DNA of 64,000 nt from Tetrahymena thermophila SB210 (Eukaryota > Ciliophora > Oligohymenophorea > Hymenostomatida > Tetrahymenidae). Below, piece by piece: positions 23,928 to 39,079 of the stretch. A program made the position numbers and the translations under genes. Below the pieces are notes generated by a model that saw only the letters and a program-made list of their open reading frames with translations, searched no databases and had not been told where the DNA came from. Each line of letters begins with the position of its first letter. The first letter of the stretch is position 1. Where the stretch lies: assembly GCF_000189635.1 (NCBI RefSeq), contig NW_002476559.1, forward strand, positions 1,116,001 to 1,180,000. Reading direction: 5' to 3'.

Positions 23928-25472
23928 TCAGAGCATGTTTTTTTATGAAACAAAAGTGTTTCTTAAAGGATGGTCTTAAGTTCCTATTTGATTAACATAT
24001 TTAACAAGATTTTATTTAGCTTTTGAGAAAAACTAAATGTTTTCTGGGTTAGTGGCAAACTAAGGAAGTCTCAATGAATTGTTAGGTTACATTTTACTCA
24101 TACTCTTTTCTGATTTTCTTCCAAAAAAATTTCTATTGCTGGTTGATGTGAATTAAGATGCTTGATGGTCAGTTTACTAATCTTTGTATTCTGAGTGAAG
24201 GAGATTATTTTTTGGTTTGAATGTTAAATTTTATTTATGTAAACCTCCATCTAATTAGTGGCTGCTGCTTTGTCCTTAGGATTGTTCTTCTCCGAAGAAA
24301 TTATTTGCTTTATATTATCTTTTATTTACTAGATCATACATGTTATCTGAATTTTCTACATATGCTGAGTCCAGCTTGTATTAATTTTAATTATACTAAT
24401 TTATTGGTTAGTTGGAAGAGTAAGCTTGATGCCTAAGGTACTAAATTGGCTAAATATGATGAGGATTGTTATTTTTATTACTTTATTAATTAAAGAAGAA
24501 AATATTCTTTTTCTCATTCACTCTCATGTTAGTCATACCATGAGGACATTTCTTGTTGTTTATGAAATTAGATTGTTTTACTATTGGCTGAGTGATAATA
24601 TCGATGTATCTAATTTCCATATTAACTTATTGAGGTGTTTATTTTGAATTTTGCTGCTGCTAAATTACTTATTGAATTACTGTTTATGAAGTTGTCCTTG
24701 GAGAAAATACTTGGTTAAAATCTTCACTTTATTATTTAAAAGCATTTCTAAAAGTTTTCAGTGACTTCAAATTATTTTAGAATTTATTTATATTTCCAGT
24801 ATTCACTCTCGAACTGAAAGATTGCACAGACTGAAAGGGCATTTTAGTCTGTTACATTTACCCATCAGGGAGCATATACTTAGTATAATCAAAGCTTCCC
24901 GTAGTAAATAAGCGATTTTTATTATTTTAGAAAGGTAGAATATTGTTTCCAAGATGTAATTGCTCGTGGTGTGGAGAATTAAAATATTCCATATCTATTT
25001 TTAGACTTTTCATCTTATTGTATCGACCCAATTTGTAAGACCTAATGAATTTTTTACTAACAGATCCAGGCATAACTCCTTGAACTGCCCATATCTTACG
25101 ATCAGATATAGTATACGGAGATGGATTCTGTTGATTATGTTAATTTTAAAGTTAATTAAGTTTCAATGATGTAATTTGATTGTTATTAATTTTGTTTGTA
25201 TTCTCAATTTATTCAACTTTTTTTTCTTGTTAAGCAGTGATTAGGATACCTTCATCATTAACTCCATTTAAATTTTATTCATTAAGCTATAAATTTAATT
25301 ATAAGTTTAATTCATTTTAATTTTTTCTTGAAAGAGATGCATCATTTTCAAACTAATCCTAGTTATTTTCGTCATCAAAGCATTGACTATTTGAATCATC
25401 ATGATAATTTGAAGTTTAAATGTCAATGCTCTTTGTTTTATTTATTTCTTCTTAAGATAAAGACCGATCCAT
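23928..25472 (-). CDS. Orphan N/Q-rich protein, 514 residues
   Basis: A single exon of 515 codons, ATG at 25470-25472, TGA at 23928-23930, densely using TAA/TAG for glutamine. It is rich in Asn, Gln, Ser and Lys and looks largely disordered. The middle (about residues 115-225) is more ordered in composition, with PYTISDRKIWAVQGVMPG, KKFIRSYKLGRYNKMKS and TGSFDYTKYMLPDG. A second, more varied patch near the C-terminus contains NSLRLPQFATNPENIQFF. There is no signal peptide, membrane segment or recognised domain. Coding character is supported by the long uninterrupted code-6 frame in DNA that is less AT-rich than its flanks. Function is unknown. Confidence 0.75.
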
Positions 25473-27320
25473 GTTAAAACCAATCCTTCTATGTCAAAGT
25501 ACAATTAATATTTTTTAAACTTGCAACTTTGAGCTCTATAAATATATACCTGATATTTATTTTTTAATAAAAATGTTTGACTATTTATAAAAAAGTAATA
25601 AAGTAGTTATTAAATTAATTAATTTAATAAATAAACAATTATTTAAAAAAGTTTTCACATATAAAATAGAATAATTATATTTTAATTACTAATGCTAGTT
25701 ACTAAATTAACTAATAAGCTATTTGATTAAAATTACTATTTTTCTTTTTAAACAATTTAATACATAGAACATACATAGTAAGTAATTCGTGAAATCATAT
25801 TCACAAACATATTTAAATACAACATTTTTATTTATTTTCTAAAAAAAGCCTACATCCATCATATCAAAATATGTTAAAAATTAAAGCAACAAAATAAAAA
25901 TAGTTACTGAAAAAATAATAAATAAATAAATATTTTTAATATTAAATAAATTAACAAAGTTAATTTTTATTTTTAAAAAAATTTTACAGTAGTTAAAAAT
26001 AAAAAGATTAATTTATTATTTAATTAAATTTAATAAATAAAATTTATTATTATAAAATCAAAAAAGTGGTTTATTTATTTGCATATAAATAAGTAAAAGT
26101 ATAATTTATCTTTTTAGATTTTAAATCCCATTTAAATAATTTAATACTAATTAAACTATTTAATACAAATATTAAAAATAAAAAATATTAAAATAAAATC
26201 AAAAAGTTTTAGCAAATAAGTAAATTAGTTGTTAGTTATTTAGAGAGTTCACTAAATTTTTAATTAATTTATATTCGAATTTTAAATACTTTATTTCTTT
26301 TGAAAAATTAAAGCAAGCTTGAGAGTAAAATAAAAATAATTACTGAAGAAACAATAAATATTTGTAATATTAAATTAATTAATAAATTTAATTTTTATTT
26401 TTAAAAATTTTTACAGTAGTTAAATATAAAATGAATAATTTACTATTTGATTAAATTTAATAAATAATATTTATTATTTTAAAATAAAAAAATAGGTTTA
26501 TTTGCATATAAACAAGTAAAAGTATAATTTATCTTTTTTTAGATTTTAAATTCTATTTAAATTATTTAATAATAAATAAAATATTTAATACGAATAATAA
26601 ATAATAAAAAATATAAAAATGAAATCAAAAAAGTTTTAGCAAATAAGTAATTTACTTAGATAGTTCACTAAATATTTAACAAAATTATTTTTACGTACTT
26701 TTTTTCCTTTAATTTAAATTTATTTGAGAAATTAAAGAAGATATTTTTACAAATAGAAATTTATTTATTTTTAGTGATACAAATCAATAAATTAAATAAA
26801 TATTTTAAAAGTTAAAATTTAGGTTTTTATATACATAAATATTAATTTAATCAAAAGCAAAATAATAGCAATGAATTAGATTTATGTTAGAATTTTGAAA
26901 TATTGATTTCTCAATTTATAATTTGAGTTAAATTTTAAATTAAGGTGAAAATTATTACTCATTAATTAATTCATTCATTCATTAATAAGATTTCAAACAG
27001 AAATAAATAAATAAATTAAAAATTACAATCGTTGATTTGATTCGTAGATATTTGTTTGCATAAAATTAGATTATTATTCTAACCTAGTTTATTAAAATAA
27101 CATTAGTTAATTAGTTAGTTAGTTCGTAAGTTCATTCATTAATTCATTAGTTGGATAGTTAATTATTACTGAAAAAGATGATAAAAAATATATTTAAGTT
27201 ACTCCCTATTTCGCTTAGAGCTATACCTCTTAAATAGCAATAAAACAGCTTTTCATAGATCTGTTCTCTTTATAATACTAAATTATTCAAAGTTATTAAT
27301 TTAATACAAACAAATAATAA
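25473..27320. other. Gene-free AT-rich region containing a direct duplication
   Basis: About 1.85 kb of strongly AT-rich DNA between two divergent genes. The only larger structure is the ~420-bp-spaced direct duplication annotated separately. Promoters of both flanking genes are presumably at its ends. Confidence 0.5.
25895..26680. repeat. Two-copy direct repeat, about 370 bp each
   Basis: Copy 1 at about 25895-26260 and copy 2 at about 26315-26680 share a long ordered series of blocks: ATTTTTACAGTAGTTAAA, TTTATTTGCATATAAA followed by AAGTAAAAGTATAATTTATC, TTTTTAGATTTTAAAT, and AAAGTTTTAGCAAATAAGTAA followed by a TAG and AGTTCACTAAAT block. The copies differ by many point changes and small indels, so the duplication is old. 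It is non-coding in both copies. Confidence 0.8.
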
Positions 27321-29434
27321 ATGCTTCTTTAGCTTTCGTGCAAAAGAAACATTCAAGAAAAAAACATCTTCTTTAGAGATAGAAACTCACTTTTAAGTAT
27401 CTGATTTAACTCGTTGCATTTATAGAAGAATGAAGTAGTTCCATAATGAATATACAGACATTCAAAAAATACTATCATAGGAACAATAATAAGCAGATAT
27501 TAATTTAGAATAGCTCAGAAAGAAAATAAATGTTCTTTAGCCACTTAATGACGTCTTTGAAAAATTGGAGTAGAATATAAAAACTTTATAAGAGTTATAA
27601 AAGTAAAAGGAAGAAAGTGCGAGTGATCCTGAAATGCTCGCTCTCATAGAAGAAGAAATGGAAAATTCTAAGTAATTAATAGGTAAAAGTTTAATTTGAG
27701 TCTACTTAAAGATATATCAAAACTATATAGTTTATTCGTAAAGATTTTATATTAAATCAATATTTATTAAATTTTAACAATATTGATAATCAAGAATATT
27801 TCTAGAAATTATTAATTTTAATGTTCCTAATCCATTTTTTACATGCAAACATGCATCTATGCTTGCTTACCTTGCATGCTTTTTGGATTTATTTATCTTT
27901 GAGCATTTATTTAATTATTTATTATACTATCAATTAATTTATTAAATCTATTAAATTAACTTGTTTTAAATTCTAAGTTAATTTCATTTTTATTTGAAAT
28001 ACTAGATGAGCTGTAAGATGAATGCTTAGAACAACTTCTTCCAAAAGGAAAGCATGACGATTGCAGTGAAATAACATTAGAAGTTAGAGGAGGAGCTGGT
28101 GGTAGTGAAAGTTCTCTATTTGCTGAAGAAGTTTTTAAAATGTACCAAGCTTTTTTTGCTTAGCAAGGATATTAATTTAGTATCGACTCATTTTAAGTCG
28201 ATATGGCCATTAACAAAGGATGTAAATTGGGTGTTTTAAAAGTATCTGGTACTAATATTTATAAAAAAATGATGAATGAATCAGGTGTCCATAAGTAAAT
28301 TGATAATAAAGATTCAAATTTAAAAATTAATTAGTCATTTTATTTTAAATGCAGAGTTATTAGAGTGCCTGAAACAGAAAGTAAAGGCAGATTGCATTCA
28401 AGTACCATATCTGTTGTCGTTATGCCAGTTGTTCCCATGGTAATTAATTTAAATTTTACACATTTTATTTGTTTTGAATTAATTTTTATTATTATTTATT
28501 AAAAAGGATTTCAAAGTTGATGAAAAGGATTTGAAATTCGAATTTATGAGATCTCAAGGTGCTGGTGGACAGCATGTTAACAAGGTAGAATCCGCATGCA
28601 GGTAAATAATAAATATACTTGTAATATATTTGTTAACTAATTTTCTCTTAAATTAAATTTTAGAGTTACACACTTGCCAACTGGAATAAGTGTGCTTTGT
28701 TAGGATGATAGACAATAAGAAAGAAACAAATAAAGAGCATTAAAGGTAATTTTTAGAGTTACTTGATATTTAATATTTTAAAAAGATCGAAACTGATATT
28801 AAAAAAAATAGAAAATCGAGGCTTGATTTTTAAAAAATTTATACATCATTTTACCAAAATTGTATGAGAAATAAAGAAAAACAAATAAATAAATAAATAA
28901 ATAAATATAAATTGATGTTAAAAATCTAATATAAAAGTTCGATATATAAGTTGGTATAAACCTCGAAATAATTGAATATAATAAAAAATTATTATTTGAA
29001 GAAAGAAGTTTCACTATTTTTTGATTATCAAATAAATAAATAATATGAATCTATTTTAAAAAAAGCTTTTAACTGAGAAACTTTTCCAAGTAGAAGTAGA
29101 AAAATCTAATTAATAATAGAGCGATTAGAGAAAAAGCTAGATTGGTACTTAATTATTTTTATTTTTTCATTTCTCTTTTTTAAAAGAATGTATAATTTTC
29201 AAATAAATAGGAGGCGGTGATAGAAGTGATAAAATTCGTACATATAATTTTCCTTAGGGAAGAATTACAGATCACAGAACTAATTTAACCCTTTTTGGAA
29301 TAGAAAAAATGATGAAAGGAGAATTTCTTGAAGAATTCATAGATGAATATGAAGAGAAAGTCAATAACGAACTAATTGAGAGTGTATTAAAATAACTAGA
29401 AGAAGATGAAAACTAATCTCAACCTAAAAATTGA
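27321..29434 (+). CDS. Mitochondrial class I peptide chain release factor (RF1 type)
   Basis: Recognises mitochondrial stop codons and releases the finished peptide on the mitoribosome. About seven exons, ATG at 27321, TGA at 29432-29434. The basic N-terminus fits a mitochondrial presequence. Then come a helical coiled domain, [11 protein letters not shown] (domain 2 signature), HR-equivalent [17 protein letters not shown] with a PxT tripeptide (PET) as in RF1, and the catalytic [17 protein letters not shown] with GGQ, followed by VTHLPTGI and DRQQERNK. It ends with RTYNFPQGRITDHR and a long acidic tail. The PxT motif predicts UAA/UAG reading and not the RF2-type SPF. That fits ciliate mitochondria, where UGA is tryptophan. 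The family call is secure; mitochondrial location is inferred from the family and N-terminus. Confidence 0.93.
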
Positions 29435-30641
29435 TTATAAATAAATTATTTAAATAAAAACAGAGTGTTTTACAAGTGTATTTTAATTAAATATGCTCTC
29501 TTATTTACTTATTTGTTAATCAATTAAATTAAAATCCCAAAATTCTTTTAATACATTTAAAATAAATAAATAAGCAAATAATTTTCTCTTATTTCTTAAA
29601 AAAATGATTAGCTAGACTAATTTTAAATTTGATTTTTCCTAATGTTAATTTATTTCTTAATAAATTTATATGCATAACGCATATTCTATTTTTTTGATGA
29701 CTCACTATGCATTTTGTATATACTTATATATTTAATTAATTAATTATGTATGCATATTATAGACAGTTTTATTTATTCTATCAAAAGCCTAATTTTAAAT
29801 TATACGTTGAGATGCGTTTATAAACTATGAATATTGATTATGAGTGATTTTTTTAAATACCAAACTCCTTTTTCTTTTCGAAGAGGCAACATAGTTTTAA
29901 GTAAAGCAGACAAGTGTAAAGAGCTATTTGGAAATATAATAATATGCTACAATTTTAATTAATTTTGATAATTAAGTCGACGCAGTCAGTATTAAATTAA
30001 AATAAAGAATACAAACCACAAAAGACCAGAAAAAGCAATTAAATTTATGGTAAAATTATAAATACAACTAAATGTATTCAGTATCATTTAAAAGCGATAA
30101 ATTGTATAAGCTATTTTCTCTATTTATCTCTAAACACAATTTATTTATTTTATTTTTATGGTTATAAGCAAATCCAAATTTAGAAAATAAATAAAACTTA
30201 TTTCTTAACCTAACTAAAACTTATAAATATTTCAATTAGCTTGTTGCTATAAAATGTTTTTATTCATTAAATAATTTTTATTTAATCTACAATAATTTAT
30301 TTAAAATATTTAAAAAAAGTAAGAGAAAGCTTTTGCTATAAGATAATACTTAGCTTGTTTATTTTTTATACTTTTTTTTTCATGATGCTATTATTTTACA
30401 CTAAGAAAGGCTGATAGATAGACTGATAGATATATTCATTTTGATTAGCAATATTTTTAATGTGTTTTTAACTTGGTAAAATTTGATAATTAAATAAAAA
30501 TCCAAATCAGCTAATTTGTTTGAAAAAAAAACTAAATACAAAAAAATAAGCATTTGTAAATTAAGTATAAAAATTAAGACTAATCAATAAGCAGAACACA
30601 ACTTACTCTTAAAAAAAACAAACCTACCCACTAATCATACA
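29435..30641. other. AT-rich intergenic region
   Basis: About 1.2 kb between two genes on the same strand. Apart from a 42-codon open frame (listed separately) I see no coding sequence. It should contain the promoter of the next gene near 30500-30640. Confidence 0.5.
29840..29968 (+). CDS. Possible micropeptide or first exon, 42 residues
   Basis: An ATG at 29840 opens 42 codons to TGA at 29966-29968. The sequence is less AT-rich than its surroundings and has a varied composition (begins MSDFFKYQTPFSF, then RRGNIVLSKADKCKELFG), unlike chance AT-rich frames. It could be a small gene, a first exon whose continuation I cannot find, or noise. No homology is recognised. Confidence 0.25.
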
Positions 30642-33600
30642 ATGATTAATAAAAGGACAAGCTTCACCTCTAAGATGTTAAGCGGGAGGAAAAATTCTTG
30701 TTAATCAACAACTTCTTCAGCAGAATCTCACAACTTTAGGAGCACAAATGATGTAATAAATACATTATTAATTAATAAATATAGTTTGATATTGTAAATA
30801 TGATGGTAAAGCAACCTTTTTATAAAAAAACTAGATAGATCATAAAGTGCATCTGATAGAAAAATCACCCAATAAATACAAGTTGATAACTGAAAGTAAA
30901 ATTGAAATAGTATTTTAAAAAAACACTCAATAAAAATAATTAATAAAAGACAAACAAACACAAAATAAGAGTCAGCTAAGAAGACTGAACAACTTGAAGC
31001 TACTAGGATTTATAAAGGTTAAGGAATGCGGAGGTGCAGATCTTAAAAATGAATAAGAATAATAGCTACAATTTAAAAAAACATTCAAAGTGAATTAAAA
31101 AGGATTAATTTTTGATAATCATTAATACTTTCTTAACCTTAATGCGGTGATAAGCAACAATCACTTGATAAGTAATTATTCTATTTATTCATTTTATTAA
31201 ATATTTTTCACTCAATAGGAATAATAATTAAGCATGATTTATTCTTAGTATGCAAATTAAATAAAAAAATATTTAATTTCTTTTAAATTAGTTAGAAACT
31301 ACCTTATTTTTTTAATTTATCAATCAATCAATCACTCATTTATCTATTCACTATTCACACTATTTACTGATTCAGTCATTAAAAAAATATTTGATTTTCA
31401 TATATAAATATCTATTTACAGCCTTTACTCTTTTTAATTTATTGTAATCAATCAATTTGACTGACTGAATGAGTCATCAAAATAAATTCATTAATATTTT
31501 GCTAGTTTAGCATATTTCTTTTTAATCGTCAATATAAACTGGATCAAGCTTTACTTCTGAATCGACATATTAAGCAAATCTTAATAACTAAAATAATTTT
31601 TCCATATCAAATAATGAGAGGTCCGAAAAAATTATGAAGATATTTCAATTTTTATTATGAGCAAATATCATTTCGGGATTGGATTAATAAATATTTTTTA
31701 ATATTCTTAAGAAGTTACAACGCAGAAGCAGCTCTAATTAATTCACATATTTTATTTATTCTTTTCAGTTAATACGTTGCTAATTTCAGTAGTTGAAATA
31801 ATGATATAATAATGATATAGATTTACAAACGGAAGTATATATTTATTTATTTTATATTTCAACTAAGTCATTTGCGATTATTTTGTTGAAAAAAGAACTT
31901 TTCTAAATAAAGATTGAATTTATTTTGTATTTAGTTAAGCAAAGATAAAATCAATATGAATTTTCCTCTGCAATTAAATATACAAAGAGAATATTATTAT
32001 TAAATAGAAATTTGAATGAGTGGTTGATTGATTGAATGTAAATAAAATGAGGATTTGCAAAAGAAAAGATTGCATTAATAGATTAATTTTTAATATGATT
32101 AGAGAATAAAATTGAATTATTTTTATAAATTTAAATTATACATTTATAATTTTAATTTTATTCAATTTTAGGATAATCTAGTCCAGTAGAAAGGTTAAAG
32201 GCTAATCTTTACGATGAAGAGAGAGTTCCTTAAATTAGCTAATATATTAAGACTAATAGTACCAATTTTTAAGATACTCCTCTGAGTTAAACTAATTAAT
32301 ATAATCTTATTTCCTGCTCAAATGGTAGTAACAATAACAAAAAGAAAGCAGCTTTTCGTCGTCGTAGCTGCTATTGCAACTAAACTGGTAAGTAAAGCCA
32401 AAAAGCTTAAAAAATAGACTTCTAATTGCCTACAACCTTCATTAAAAATAGAATTTACTAGCGTATGAAAAGAAAGTAGGAAATGAAAATGAATTTGAAT
32501 GAAAAAGATTTGATTATTTAGAATTTAAATCGTACATTCGACATTCAAGAAAAGAATTCTGCTCGCGGAAGTCTGCTAAATAGTCCTAATATCATGAATA
32601 TGCAGCAAACATTTAACTTTTTAGACACTCCTATGTCAGGAAGAGTTATGAATACACCTAGCGCAAGCAATAGGTATAACAATTAACACCACGTCCATTC
32701 AAGCTAAGCTTAAAGAAGCTAATTTTCTTACATGACATCACCAAAGAATGGCTAACAACATTCTAATTAAGGAACTGCCACTCATAGTAAGAAAGATGAT
32801 AACACATTAAAAAATGCTCAAAGTCCTGTAAATCGTAATCCTAACAGCAAGCCTACATTCGCAGAAACTATTGAATATATCAAAGAAGAACAGAGTCAAC
32901 AGTAAAATGTTACTCCTTAATCTAAATAAGAAAAAAAATCACCTCAAAAAACAAACTCATAAATCTCTAGCAAAGAGTTGGAGTTATCTTTAAATAAAGT
33001 AGTTCATCGTAAAAATATTTCTAGCAATAAAAATTCCCCTAAAAATAATCATGTTTCTGCTTCTCCTAATCGCTAAACTCCTGTAAGCAGCAGCAAGAAG
33101 AGTAGCATGTTCAACTACTTTGGCGTAGGAGGAAAAACCTTAAAGGACGACTCACACTAAAAATAATAATATGAAAGCATTTATCCAGAACAAGTGGAGA
33201 AAAGAAAAAAATGGATCACAAAGCTTCGTATTGCTACCAAATTAGTTGGTTTTTAAGAAAAACAAAGAAAAAAATCTATGTTGTACTAGTAAGATTATTA
33301 CAAGGCACTTGAAGAAGTTGCAAATAACGAGGTTGAGCTTGAAAATTTAGAATAAAATGATGAATTTAATCACAATAATTAGGAGAAAAAAAACATTTTA
33401 ATTAGAAAAGTCAAATAAAGCAATATCAATAAAAATAATTTTATGCTAAATTAAATAGTAAAGCAACACAACTTAAAATTCAATTCCACAATAGGCTCTT
33501 TTCTTGATATGCGCACTAAAAGTCAAAATTGTCTTCTTCCTTCAACGAATTCTTCCATCTTTGCCTTCCCTTAGAAATTGAGTAGAAGACATTTAGTAAG

Positions 33601-34477
33601 CCCATTCAATTACGACAGCAAATCGGAATATATTATCCATAAAAAGGATAGTAAAATAGGTGCTTATCTGTAGCCCTTCCCAGTAATTCTTTCGCCATCT
33701 CCAAGCAAATAAGATCATAGTAAAAAATCTCAGAGCAAAACAAACTAGCTTTTCTAATCATCTTTTGTTACAAATACTGATAAAAAAAATAAAAAATCGA
33801 ATGAGATAATCAATAGAAGTAGTTCTCATAAAAAAATTAACTCATCAACAATGACAGAACTTGGTAAAGGAAATTAAAATAAAAATCATTTTAGTAAGAA
33901 TTATTTGCTCATGCCAAAAAGTGCGAAATCTGGTTAAATTTAATTAAGTAATTCATCAAATAGCATAGAAGAATTGAATGCTACTGAAAATAATCTCTAG
34001 AATGAAGCAAGTAAATCTAGTCTAGGATTAAAATCTAATAACGATAAAGACAGCCACTAAAATAGCCAGCAAAATATAGTAAGTCTTGAATAGCTCGGAA
34101 GATATGAAACATATTTTGCAAAAAAGCCAGATTAAAAAAATTAAAAAGTTAACAATTAATCAAAAACTTAGCAAAAATTCTAGCTGCTCATAAACAATTA
34201 GTCGATACAAAACTCTTATTTAATAAAAAGCAATTTAAAAAATTCAAATTCTATAAATCACTTAAGTAAAACCATAAATTTTGGTTAAATTAATCAAAAA
34301 ACAGCTTCATAGCCTGATTTACTTCAAAGTACTTTCAAGCACGACACATCAAATGTATCATCTAACAATTTGACCATAAAAAGTCCAAATATTTAAAACA
34401 GAAGACCCAGCTATCTTTAGCAAAAATTTGAAAGTAAGACCCATCGTAAATCAATCCTACAGAGCTATTTGGTTTGA
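30642..34477 (+). CDS. Orphan S/N/K/Q-rich protein, 917 residues, three exons
   Basis: Exons 30642-30752, 30835-31171 and 32172-34477. Phases are 0 and 1, and the junctions match exactly, giving 918 codons ending TGA at 34475-34477. Exon 2 encodes a compact, less repetitive region (IDHKVHLIEKSPNKYKLITE, then LRRLNNLKLLGFIKVKECGG). Exon 3 starts RQSSPVERLKANLYDEE, has a basic FRRRSCYCNQTG patch, and a conserved-looking block SMFNYFGVGGKTL through RKKWITKLRIATKLVGFQEK. The rest is Ser/Asn/Gln/Lys-rich and probably disordered, with many SP motifs that could be kinase sites. There is no membrane segment or recognised domain. Intron 2 is about 1 kb, long for this window. The exon structure is well supported; the function is unknown. 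Confidence 0.78.
31477..31764 (-). pseudogene. Antisense ORF remnant with in-frame TGA inside intron
   Basis: Inside the 1-kb intron of the plus-strand orphan gene, the minus strand holds a 96-codon frame between two TGAs, interrupted by one in-frame TGA at 31645-31647. On both sides of that TGA the protein is varied and credible: ahead of it LELLLRCNFLRILKNIYQSN and PEMIFAHNKN; after it NIFIIFSDLSLFDMEKLFQL, then RFAQYVDSEVKLDP and VYIDDQKEIC. It resembles a helical-repeat fragment but I cannot name a family. It may be a decayed gene copy, an exon of an antisense gene, or a frame in which TGA is read through. Confidence 0.35.
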
Positions 34478-35932
34478 TACTTAATAAACAAAATATAATT
34501 TAACAAATATTGAAAGAAATTCGAATTGAAAAAGTTTTATCAAAATAATTCAATAACTAACTAACTAAAAAACAATAATAAAATTGTAAATAAATATTAA
34601 AAAAATATTTTAAAAATAAATCCTCACACATACACAAAAACAAACTATGAAGTAATTTATTTATTAATTTAATTAATACATACATAATTTTATGTAACGT
34701 AAAAATTGTTTCTTCGCATAAAAATCAATCATTAAATTGTATCAAAATTATTGAATAATTAATTAGATTTCTATTCAATTTTTATTTTTACATTTAATTA
34801 GTTATTTAAACTATTATTTTAATTATTAATATTAATATTACTTATTTTAAAATCTAATTTTTAATTACTTTTTTAATATAATAATAATTATTTTAAGTTA
34901 ATTCAATTAATTAAACAAAATTGTTTCTTTCCATAAAACTCATTAAATTTTATTAGGTTTTTATTAAATTTTTGCATTTATTTAGTTAGCATTTTAATTT
35001 ATTTTTAAAATATTAATTATTAAGTTTAAAATCTCATTTTTATTTTTTTTATTAATTAATTGTTTTAAGTTAATTCAATTGATTAAATAAAATAAATTAT
35101 TTTTCACATAAAATTCATTAAATTGTATCAAAATATTTTAAATAATTTTATTAGATTTTTTCTATTCAATCATTATATTTAATTCTTTGTTTTATTTATT
35201 ATTTTTATTTTTTAAGTTAAATTATTTAGTTTTAAAATTAAATTTTTTATTTAATAACAAATTTTTTTAAATTTATTTATTTATTTTAATTAATTATTTT
35301 ATTTAGAAACAATTTTATATTATATTTTTTATTAATATTTTTTATTTGATTTTAATAATAAATAGTTTTTTAGTTAAATTTAATTAAAATTTAGATTGCA
35401 ATAATAATAAATTAATTTTATTTTAATTTCTTAATAATAGGTCAACTTAGAGAGATTAAAAAATGCTTTTATCCTTTAGACTGTTTGAAAGACAATTTAA
35501 TTAAAATCAAAAATATCTAAAATATCAAAGAATTTATTTAATAAAGCAAAAATATTAAATACAAAATTTTTAATTTTACAAAAAATTAGAGCAATTTAAA
35601 ATAAAAGTTCATAATAGAATAACGACACAATGAAATTTGGTAAATGTGATAAATTTCAAATTTTTTAACTACAAGACACGGCGCTTGATTTTAAAAGCGG
35701 TAAATTAAAAAATAGGCGCCTAGAAAGTTGATTAGATATTATTTGTATCCAAATTGCAAATTTTAGTAATTAAAAAAATAAAAAAAAATAAATTTCTTTA
35801 ACTAATAAGATATTATTGTTAATCTGGATTTTAGAAAAAAGCAGATTTAATATTAAATAAAACAATTAAACAAGCAAAGCTAGATTCAATCAATTTCAAT
35901 AGCTAAGTATTTAATAGACAACGAATTATCAA
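34478..35932. other. Very AT-rich intergenic region
   Basis: About 1.45 kb between two genes on the same strand. It contains the degenerate ~200 bp tandem repeats listed separately. There is no coding sequence; the MCM7 promoter is expected near its right end. Confidence 0.5.
34690..35335. repeat. Three degenerate tandem repeats of about 180-230 bp
   Basis: Units starting near 34700, 34925 and 35100 share a CATAAAA/CTCATTAAATT head, an ATTAGATTT/TATTAAATTT block with a downstream CATTTA, a TTAAAATCTAATTTTTA-type block and a TTTTAAGTTAATTCAATTAATTAAA tail. Divergence is high and the DNA is almost pure A/T, so low complexity contributes to the similarity. Confidence 0.55.

Positions 35933-39079
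<3,147 letters not shown>

Noticed and set aside
24115..24135. Apparent frameshift in the N/Q-rich gene at a poly-A run
   Set aside because: On careful recount the run has seven A, and the frame continues without a shift to the TGA at 23928-23930.
24221..24647. Two plus-strand open frames with hydrophobic products
   Set aside because: They are antisense to the N/Q-rich single-exon gene; the hydrophobic composition is an artefact of reading Asn/Gln/Lys codons backwards.
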